A model generated the notes under the pieces. The model was not told where the DNA came from and made no database searches. It worked only from the letters and a program-made list of their open reading frames with translations. Source: Bacteroidota bacterium (GTDB taxonomy: Bacteria > Bacteroidota > Rhodothermia > Rhodothermales > UBA10348). Taken from it: a DNA stretch of 5,389 bases. Location: the NCBI GenBank assembly GCA_004356385.1, contig SMXL01000164.1:1-5389 (forward strand). Reading direction: 5' to 3'. The position numbers and the translations under genes are program-made. Below are positions 1 to 5,389 of this stretch, in pieces. Each line of letters begins with the position of its first letter. Position 1 is the first letter of the stretch.

Positions 1-621
1 ATAATGGATGGCCAAAAGCCCACCTACGACGGTCGTTCCGACCGCTACATAATCGATCCATTTCAAATTTCGCGTGGACCCCCTTATTCCGATTCGCAGC
101 AACGGGTCCATCTGTTCAACAGACTCAAGCAGCACCAGGTGTCGATTCCAGATCTCGTCCCCCGGCTCTACCCGCCTCGTCACATACCCGGCTCGATCAA
201 ATATCAGTTCACCCTGTAAAGGTGCGTCAGAGACGTAGTCCAGCGGCGACGTTCCCAGGTGACTCCGAATCGTTCCATCTGTCTGGTAGATATCAACTCC
301 TGACGGTACCGTTTCGAGGCGGTAGTAGTACGGGAAATTGAGCTTAACCGTTAGAGTATCCAGTTCGCTCTCTTCGAGTTGCTGCGAAATCGCTGGTACC
401 GACCATACGTCGGCCGAGCGAGGCACCAGTATTAACTTTTCGGTACTGGCCGGAATCTGAAAAACAGATCTCTCCGCAGTTCCGAGCCAGGTTGAATCCG
501 CATAGACAAAGGAATCGATTTGATTGGTCTCCAACTTGACCCATCTTACCTGTGCCCATGCAGTAGTGCTGGCGCCCATCATAAGCAACGCAATAAGGAA
601 GCGTTTACAGAGATTGTTCAT
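1..621 (-). CDS. Exported PEGA-domain protein, C-terminus cut by the window edge
   Basis: An open frame of 207 codons runs from an ATG at 619-621 to the left edge without a stop, so the C-terminal end is missing. The start is chosen because an AGGAGG lies 6 nt upstream and because it gives a clean signal peptide: Lys6/Arg7, a hydrophobic core at residues 8-18, and a likely cleavage after Ala23 (AWA|QV). Residues about 100-165 fit a PEGA domain: a strand ending in VPSGVDIYQTDG, then LGTSPL (122-126) and an AGY turn (144-146) before the last strand. Residues 36-66 (FVYADSTWLGTAERS region) look like a second, weaker copy. Residues 190-206 are hydrophobic and could be a membrane segment, which would place the rest beyond it. 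PEGA domains are small beta-sandwich modules found in surface and envelope proteins; their ligand is usually unknown. The gene overlaps the lipoprotein gene by 17 bp, so it is probably in the same operon. The domain call is from pattern recognition only. Confidence 0.82.
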   Translation of the reverse strand, partial: MNNLCKRFLIALLMMGASTTAWAQVRWVKLETNQIDSFVYADSTWLGTAERSVFQIPASTEKLILVPRSADVWSVPAISQQLEESELDTLTVKLNFPYYYRLETVPSGVDIYQTDGTIRSHLGTSPLDYVSDAPLQGELIFDRAGYVTRRVEPGDEIWNRHLVLLESVEQMDPLLRIGIRGSTRNLKWIDYVAVGTTVVGGLLAIHY

Positions 622-1798
622 TCACAACCTCCTCTCTGAAACTGTAGATGTAGCGTGGTTCTGTGAGAACAATGAGTTCCCCTTCTCTCGCTGACATGGC
701 TGATTTGATCCGCCCTTTCAATTTCGTTTCCCACACCAAATTTCCGGTTGATCGGTCAAGGCCATAAAGCATTCGACCCATGGTCCCCACATAAATATGA
801 GAGTCGGTAATGAGGGGCGCCGCTGTGATGGCGTCTGGACCGTTGAACTGCCATTCTATGATTCCAGTACCGGAATTGAGCGCGAATAGGGTTCCACTCG
901 ACGTTCCGACATAAATAATTGAACCGTCGGTTGCCGGGGAGGCGAATCGAATATGCTCATCTTTCCTGACGAACGTCCAGTTCGAAGACCCGTCGATCGA
1001 AGATATCGCATGAAGTCGACCGCGAGTTGTGGGAACCAGAATTTGATCTCCATCGGCTGTCGGGGAAGCATAGACCGGATCCCCGAGATCGGAGAGCCAG
1101 ATTTGGTCACCCGTCACCGCGTCGTACATGAATGCGACTCCCTTATCGGATACCACAAACATCCTATTGCCGCTCAGGAGAAGAGGCGATGCTTTAACCG
1201 TAACACCGTCGCCTAGTTTTTCGATCCAGTAAGGAGCGCCCGTATCCTTGTTAAACGACCGAATGTTGCCTTCTACGTCGACCGCAACGAGAGCGGTGTC
1301 CACTTCGATGGGAGTTGTTTCGAATGGAATTCCCTTGATTCTCCACGCCGTTGTGCCGGTCGTTAAATCGTATGCGGTTAGCACATATTTTCCCCACGCA
1401 TGAGCGGCATAAAGTACCCCGTTACTGATGAGAATTGAGCCTTCTACGGCTTCACCCAGGTTCTTCACCCCGATGCTTCTTCCCGTCTCGATATCCACCG
1501 CGTGTAGTTCTCCTTTTCTGGTTCCCACGATGACAGCATCATGATATAGAAGCGGAGACCCTGTCCCGAATGCAGCATTTGCGTTGTATAACCAAGCACG
1601 CTCAAGGGGCGGTTCGACGCGCACGTTCACAAGTCGCTCACGTCCATTGCTGGCCCCGTCGACCAGCCAATCGCCACTTCGAGCGTTTCGAGAGCCATCC
1701 AGTTTCAGAGTATTGCAACCGGTGCTCACGATCGTCGCGACAACGAGAACGAAAATGTATGTATAAATTTTATGCCGGATATTTCGTTTTCGCCTCAC
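605..1798 (-). CDS. BamB-like lipoprotein with PQQ-type eight-blade beta-propeller
   Basis: This 397-residue protein starts at a GTG (1796-1798) and has a basic N-terminus (MRRKRNIRHK), a hydrophobic stretch at residues 11-24 and a lipobox-like STGC with Cys28 as the probable lipidated residue. The +2 residue is Asn, not Asp, which would be compatible with outer-membrane sorting if the enterobacterial rule holds here. The mature part is a row of PQQ-type repeats with the signature aDxxTGxxxW: turns near residues 102-106, 144-151, 183-191, 225-234, 267-274, 309-316 and 348-356, with a closing strand near 382-388. That gives about eight blades, as in BamB, and the length matches E. coli BamB (about 392). 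The first repeat lacks the usual tryptophan. BamB binds the BamA barrel protein in outer-membrane assembly; a similar scaffold role here is inferred from the Omp85-like gene 5 bp upstream. No good Shine-Dalgarno is visible, so it is probably translationally coupled to that gene. True orthology to BamB is not established. Confidence 0.88.
   Translation of the reverse strand: MRRKRNIRHKIYTYIFVLVVATIVSTGCNTLKLDGSRNARSGDWLVDGASNGRERLVNVRVEPPLERAWLYNANAAFGTGSPLLYHDAVIVGTRKGELHAVDIETGRSIGVKNLGEAVEGSILISNGVLYAAHAWGKYVLTAYDLTTGTTAWRIKGIPFETTPIEVDTALVAVDVEGNIRSFNKDTGAPYWIEKLGDGVTVKASPLLLSGNRMFVVSDKGVAFMYDAVTGDQIWLSDLGDPVYASPTADGDQILVPTTRGRLHAISSIDGSSNWTFVRKDEHIRFASPATDGSIIYVGTSSGTLFALNSGTGIIEWQFNGPDAITAAPLITDSHIYVGTMGRMLYGLDRSTGNLVWETKLKGRIKSAMSAREGELIVLTEPRYIYSFREEVVNEQSL
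628..633 (-). promoter_or_regulatory. Strong Shine-Dalgarno site for the PEGA gene
   Basis: The minus strand reads AGGAGG followed by TTGTGA and then ATG, a 6-nt spacing. The site lies inside the last codons of the lipoprotein gene (Glu389-Val391), so translation of the PEGA gene begins before the preceding gene ends. It decides the start of the PEGA gene. It is the only strong ribosome binding site in the three-gene operon. Confidence 0.85.
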
Positions 1799-1803
1799 GC
1801 TCG

Positions 1804-4776
1804 TTAAAAGTCGAATCCGAAGAAGAATTGCCGGAAGCGCTTGTCCATTTCTTTAAAGCCATCCCGATATCTGAGTCCGATATCATAGCGCAAAACCAAA
1901 ACCCCGAAAATATTTATTCGAAATCCATACCCGATCGCACCAATGGTTTCACCGGCATTGATTTCTGGGCGCGGATTATGGTACTTCTCATTCCAGGCAT
2001 GGGCTGCGTCGAAAAATACAGCGCCCCTCAAATTCGCAATGCCGAACGGAGCAAGAATGGGTAGGATGATAGAAGGTGAGTTCAACAGCGGGAAACGAAA
2101 TTCGTGAGAGGTAAACCAGATTTTTTGCCCGCGTACGTCGAATAGATGAAATCCCCGGATATCCCAAGAGCCTCCCATGACAAACAGACGGGCCTCTTTA
2201 CCGTGGTTCATCCTTCCCATTACCCAGGAGGCCAGCGTATAGTCCCTCCCCAATCGGATATAGTGACGAAAATCTGCAGTTAGGGTGTAGTAACTCACGT
2301 TTGAATACTGAATATCAGTCGTATAGGCCGCTGACACTTTAGCCCGCCATCCCTGGATGGGGCCGTTCATCCAATAGATCGACTTGTCTTGAATGAACGA
2401 AACCGAATTGGAAAGAAGAAGAGCTTGCCTGTCAATTCGTTCTACTGCTATCTCCTTGCGACTCCAGTTAAACGAAGTTGAAAACTCGAAACGGGTGAAC
2501 TTGGAAAGCGGGTAACTGACTTGACCAAAGCCACCGTAAATAGACTCGAAAAATATGGGTAGCGCTGCGGGAGCGTCTGGATCAGTCAAGTCGTACCTGC
2601 GCCCAGAATAGCGATATACACCGTAGCCAATGTTGGCTCTTTTTTTAAGCTGAACCCTCGCCAACTGAAAACTCAGGTCTTGAAGAAATCCGCGTCCTGA
2701 AAGTCCGGAATTGAATATCGTCAAGTACAAGTAATCGTCTCCCATAATATCAGAAAAAGCCAGGATTCCCCCACCCGTGGTCCCCAGAACGGCGCTCTGA
2801 CTGACCATCCCTTGAGCAATGTCAAGGCGAAAGCGTTTTCTGAATGGCGCTCTCGACGCCCCCTCTCCGATCTTGAGACTGTTGAATTTCCAAGATGCAC
2901 CTGCCTTCGTCAGATCGGCAAACTGCTCTCGGCGCGGTGCGCGAACCAGCGAGTCTGCCCGTTCAAGCTGTCGAATGGAAAAGCTCAATCCTTCGAAACT
3001 CGTAAAAAGGATTCGATCGTCTTTGGTCCAAACCGGGTCGTATGCTGCAGCCGCGAGCTGTGTAATTTTTTTCATGCTTCGCCAGGCAGGCTCAGCGCTC
3101 GGAGCAGGGCCACGACTGATCGAAGCCACGGACGGTCTGGTGCCCAAGACGTAACTCATATCGGCCACCCAAACGTCCTGTGCACCGTAGCGGCCCGTTG
3201 AGTCCTGAACCGCGCTCGTATACAAAATGTGATTCCCGTCGGGGCTCCACGACGGCGAATAATCCAGCCGCTTTCCGAACGTAACGTAGCGGATCCTTCC
3301 ATCGTCGACCCCATACGTAAAAATGTTATACGACCCGGTGTTACCGGTCGTCGTTCGATCCGAAGAAAAGGCGATTTTTGTCCCATCCGGACTCCATGAC
3401 GGGTCGCGATCGTCGTACTGATCGTCGGTCAACTGCTGGAGCTCCCGGCGATCAATATGAAAGATGTATAGATCGCTAAACCCCGCCGCATCGATGGAAG
3501 AAAAAGTAAATCGCGTGCCATCAGGACTCCAACTCGGGGAGTAAACTGCCACGAGATCGTCAAACCCGAATGTTTCGTCGAACTGATCCGTTTCGAGGTC
3601 ATAGACATGAACCACATCATGTCCCCCACTCTTGGTCACAAAGGCAAGTTTCCCTTCGTTAGAAACAGCCAGCCTGCTCTCAAAAAGATGAAATGATTCA
3701 AACCGGTCATTCCGTCCACCACTGATCAAAACTTTGGGTTCTTCGAGCGGCCTGTAATCCTCGTCGACTTCCAATGCATAGACGTTTGAAAGCCCACTTC
3801 GATTACCCACGAAGAACAGCTTTCGTGTACCATCTTTAAATTGGTAAAACGTCGGTTTGGCGTTGAATCCCTCGGTTGACAAACCGTCCGTAATCAGAGA
3901 CGGTAGATCGATAGTGAGCAACTCCGGATAGTATTGCTTTTTGAGCCAGCTCAACCATTGGGAAGACACGTCTTCGAACTTCTGACCTGTGGTCAACTCG
4001 ATCGTAACACGGAAGTCGGAATCCTTCCAAAAGTTGTCCAGGAGATCTAGCAGTTTCTCTTCTCCATATTCCTCAGCAAGAAACCGGCAAAATGCTTCAC
4101 CCTGTTTGTACATCACGAATGATCCCCGGATGCGATACATGCTCTCGAGCGGTACCAGGTAGTTCGTATACAAAGCATCTCGAATCACCATTTCATGTTG
4201 AGCGTCGGGCTCGCCGGACCAGTATTCTGCCAATCCTTCGGTGAACCAAAGCGGCAGAAACCGCTCTACCTGCTTCCTGTGGTCCAGCAGGACCCGGAGC
4301 ACCTTGTTGTACATGAAGACATGCACCATCTCGTGGCGAATCACCCGACGGAATCGGTGCAGGTTACCATTGGCGGGGATGACGACGCGTCCTTTCAGAA
4401 ACTCGAAAAACCCTCCCACTCCGTCTGGTATGAATCCAGGGGTAACGTTGGTCTGTTTGAAATGAAGATTTGACGAGTAGAAAACAACCGGAACGCGATG
4501 ATTTAGCGAGAAATTGAATCGGTTCTGTAGCTCCGAATAGGCTTCTTCAGCGAAAAATGCCCCGTGCTCGGCGAGCTCCAGCATCTCCGGATAATAATAG
4601 ATGTCGAAATGATCCGTCTTGAGGACTTTCCAGTCGAAATAATCGTACTGAATCTTGTTGTGGCCAAAGTAGTAGCCGCTATACTGACCGAAACTCGGGG
4701 TTGTAGCGATTCCGAACACCAGTGACATAACAGCAAAGGCGATGCCCTTGCGGATATAGAAAGGGATTACTGGCAA
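1804..4776 (-). CDS. Fusion of HExxH peptidase-MA-like domain, TolB/PD40 propeller and Omp85-like barrel
   Basis: This 990-residue exported protein has four parts. Residues 1-30 form a signal peptide (Arg9, Lys10, hydrophobic core 11-26, likely cleavage after Gly30). Residues about 45-285 resemble peptidase MA family gluzincins: HEMVH at 148-152 supplies two zinc ligands and the catalytic Glu149, and WFTEGLAEYW at 177-186 supplies a likely third ligand, Glu180; the GEAFCRFLAEEYGEE helix (226-240) also fits. Residues about 315-605 form a TolB-like propeller with three clear PD40 repeats (WSPDG at 416, 461 and 510) and about three degenerate blades. Residues about 650-990 are beta-rich and end in an Omp85-type barrel: GGSWDIRGF (868-876) matches the VRGF/Y motif of BamA loop 6, and the chain ends in FFFGFDF, a typical aromatic outer-membrane targeting end. 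No POTRA domain is recognisable. The N-terminal domains should sit in the periplasm and the barrel in the outer membrane. The start is a TTG (4774-4776) with no clear Shine-Dalgarno; the next ATG, codon 17, would truncate the signal peptide. Its substrate is unknown. Confidence 0.87.
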   Translation of the reverse strand: MPVIPFYIRKGIAFAVMSLVFGIATTPSFGQYSGYYFGHNKIQYDYFDWKVLKTDHFDIYYYPEMLELAEHGAFFAEEAYSELQNRFNFSLNHRVPVVFYSSNLHFKQTNVTPGFIPDGVGGFFEFLKGRVVIPANGNLHRFRRVIRHEMVHVFMYNKVLRVLLDHRKQVERFLPLWFTEGLAEYWSGEPDAQHEMVIRDALYTNYLVPLESMYRIRGSFVMYKQGEAFCRFLAEEYGEEKLLDLLDNFWKDSDFRVTIELTTGQKFEDVSSQWLSWLKKQYYPELLTIDLPSLITDGLSTEGFNAKPTFYQFKDGTRKLFFVGNRSGLSNVYALEVDEDYRPLEEPKVLISGGRNDRFESFHLFESRLAVSNEGKLAFVTKSGGHDVVHVYDLETDQFDETFGFDDLVAVYSPSWSPDGTRFTFSSIDAAGFSDLYIFHIDRRELQQLTDDQYDDRDPSWSPDGTKIAFSSDRTTTGNTGSYNIFTYGVDDGRIRYVTFGKRLDYSPSWSPDGNHILYTSAVQDSTGRYGAQDVWVADMSYVLGTRPSVASISRGPAPSAEPAWRSMKKITQLAAAAYDPVWTKDDRILFTSFEGLSFSIRQLERADSLVRAPRREQFADLTKAGASWKFNSLKIGEGASRAPFRKRFRLDIAQGMVSQSAVLGTTGGGILAFSDIMGDDYLYLTIFNSGLSGRGFLQDLSFQLARVQLKKRANIGYGVYRYSGRRYDLTDPDAPAALPIFFESIYGGFGQVSYPLSKFTRFEFSTSFNWSRKEIAVERIDRQALLLSNSVSFIQDKSIYWMNGPIQGWRAKVSAAYTTDIQYSNVSYYTLTADFRHYIRLGRDYTLASWVMGRMNHGKEARLFVMGGSWDIRGFHLFDVRGQKIWFTSHEFRFPLLNSPSIILPILAPFGIANLRGAVFFDAAHAWNEKYHNPRPEINAGETIGAIGYGFRINIFGVLVLRYDIGLRYRDGFKEMDKRFRQFFFGFDF

Positions 4777-4800
4777 CGACTGACCACTATTGGCTGACAG

Positions 4801-4831
4801 ATTATCATCGACGTCCGTGTGCGAGATTCAA
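4801..4831 (-). promoter_or_regulatory. Possible sigma70-type promoter for the envelope operon
   Basis: On the minus strand TTGAAT (4826-4831) and GATAAT (4801-4806) are separated by 19 nt, and the second hexamer ends 24 nt before the TTG start at 4776. The -10 box matches TATAAT at five of six bases; the -35 matches TTGACA at four of six, and the spacer is 1-2 nt longer than ideal. Its place just before the first gene supports it, and a leader of only about 17 nt would be expected. If the organism uses a different primary sigma consensus this match means little. Confidence 0.3.
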
Positions 4832-4847
4832 GAATATCAGATAGAGT

Positions 4848-4864
4848 ACTTCGCTACGCGAAGT
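4848..4864. repeat. Perfect 7-bp inverted repeat in the ptsI-operon gap
   Basis: ACTTCGC and GCGAAGT flank a 3-base spacer (TAC on the plus strand). As RNA it would form a short hairpin on either strand. On neither side is there a run of U, so it is not a canonical intrinsic terminator. It lies about 17 bp upstream of the possible -35 box of the envelope operon, a position that would also suit a regulator binding site. The role is undecided. Confidence 0.45.
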
Positions 4865-4930
4865 GAATTGAGCCGTTCCCGAAGGTAGCCGAATTTGCCC
4901 CTCCACAGCGATTTCGTAACCCAGTCCGTT

Positions 4931-4951
4931 GAAAGAAGGGTCTGTTCAGAC
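4931..4951 (-). terminator. Weak hairpin with pyrimidine tail after ptsI, possible terminator
   Basis: About 20 bases after the ptsI stop the minus strand has the dyad GTCTGAACAGAC followed directly by CCTTCTTTC. The stem is at most four or five base pairs and the tail is a mixed pyrimidine run, not a U tract, so this would be a poor intrinsic terminator. It is recorded because it is the closest thing to one between ptsI and the next gene. Confidence 0.18.
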
Positions 4952-4971
4952 GAGGGCGTGTTCTGAGTTGC

Positions 4972-5389
4972 CTATGTCGACGAATCGGGGCTATTCAGGA
5001 AGAACGAGACACCGCTTGCGTGTTCGTCGAGCCACTGGTCCAGGATCTCATTAATTTCGGCTACACTTCCCGACTCCAGCGCCTTGGCGGCAAGCTCTTT
5101 TCCCTCGGTGAGTGTCATGGCCCGAATCACTCTTTTGATCGACGGTAGATACACAGGAGACGCACTCAACGTTTGCACGCCCAGACCAATAAGGACAGGC
5201 ACGGCTCTCAGATTGGTCGCCATTTCACCACATAGGCTCACGGGAATATTGGCCCGCACGCCTGCCTCAACCGTCATTTGAATCATCTGCAGTACGGCGG
5301 GATGCATATCCTCGTACAACTCGGACACCAGGTCGTTACCCCGGTCCACTGCAAGCGTGTACTGGGTAAGATCATTCGTTCCAATCGAA
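4972..5389 (-). CDS. ptsI: Phosphoenolpyruvate-protein phosphotransferase (PTS enzyme I), C-terminal part
   Basis: The visible 139 codons are the end of enzyme I, which takes the phosphate from phosphoenolpyruvate and passes it through its own histidine to HPr, the first step of the sugar phosphotransferase system in the cytoplasm. The fragment begins with SIGTNDLTQYTLAVDRGN, the PEP-binding signature of the C-terminal TIM-barrel domain. The Asn and Arg of that motif correspond to Asn454 and Arg465 of the E. coli enzyme. SLCGEMA follows, and its Cys (codon 5230-5232) lies 48 residues after the Asn, exactly as catalytic Cys502 does in E. coli. The tail is about 13 residues longer than in E. 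coli. The N-terminal HPr-binding and phosphohistidine domains lie beyond the right edge, so the true start is not in the window; an in-frame GTG at 5349 is only the Val of the VDRGN motif. A paralogue such as PtsP cannot be excluded from the C-terminus alone. The 195-bp gap downstream suggests it is not part of the envelope operon. Confidence 0.95.
   Translation of the reverse strand, partial: SIGTNDLTQYTLAVDRGNDLVSELYEDMHPAVLQMIQMTVEAGVRANIPVSLCGEMATNLRAVPVLIGLGVQTLSASPVYLPSIKRVIRAMTLTEGKELAAKALESGSVAEINEILDQWLDEHASGVSFFLNSPDSST

Noticed and set aside
605..1798. PQQ-dependent alcohol or glucose dehydrogenase
   Set aside because: The PQQ-type repeats are structural. At 397 residues with a lipobox the protein has the size and layout of BamB and is too short for those enzymes.
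1570..2064. 164-codon open frame on the plus strand spanning the junction of the lipoprotein and fusion genes
   Set aside because: It lies antisense across two genes with strong domain evidence, its protein is rich in Arg and Ser with no recognisable fold, and no ribosome site supports it.
2812..3201. Two overlapping plus-strand frames of 111 and 129 codons
   Set aside because: They are antisense to the propeller part of the fusion gene and their composition is that of a shadow frame.
3517..3531. DNA-level tandem repeat at the WSPDG motifs
   Set aside because: The three copies (3517-3531 and two further left) differ at many codon positions; the similarity comes from protein blade repeats, not a recent DNA duplication.
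3157..3830. A true tolB gene of the Tol-Pal system
   Set aside because: The PD40 repeats lie in the middle of a 990-residue fusion, and no tolA, tolQ, tolR or pal gene is in the window.
4972..5349. A complete 125-residue gene starting at the GTG at 5349
   Set aside because: That codon is the Val of the conserved VDRGN motif of enzyme I, and the frame continues with family-matching sequence to the window edge.

Overview
The window reads entirely from the minus strand and looks like part of a chromosome from a Gram-negative, diderm bacterium. Signal peptides, a lipobox and a C-terminal outer-membrane barrel all point to an outer membrane. The mix of a TolB-like propeller fused to a metalloprotease-like domain and an Omp85-like barrel resembles proteins I associate with FCB-superphylum and related lineages (Balneolota/Rhodothermota, Marinimicrobia, Gemmatimonadota-like groups), but the window holds no marker that fixes the phylum. 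I see no mobile elements, tRNA, rRNA or CRISPR, and no frameshifts in the real genes.

Layout in the direction of transcription (right to left). (i) 5389-4972: the C-terminal end of PTS enzyme I (ptsI), cut by the right window edge. (ii) 4971-4777: a 195-bp gap with two small inverted repeats and a possible promoter. (iii) 4776-1804: a 990-residue exported protein with a gluzincin-like (HExxH) domain, a six-blade TolB/PD40-type propeller and an Omp85/BamA-like C-terminal barrel. (iv) 1798-605: a 397-residue lipoprotein with an eight-blade PQQ-type propeller of the BamB kind, starting 5 bp after the previous stop. (v) 621-1: an exported PEGA-domain protein overlapping the lipoprotein gene by 17 bp and running off the left edge.

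Genes iii-v are packed as one operon, and every product is addressed to the cell envelope. An Omp85-like barrel carrying its own periplasmic propeller and protease-like domain, next to a BamB-like lipoprotein, suggests a dedicated outer-membrane assembly, secretion or surface-processing module. That function is inference. ptsI is probably a separate transcription unit that happens to lie upstream. The starts of the three operon genes are TTG, GTG and ATG in order, and only the last has a strong Shine-Dalgarno sequence.
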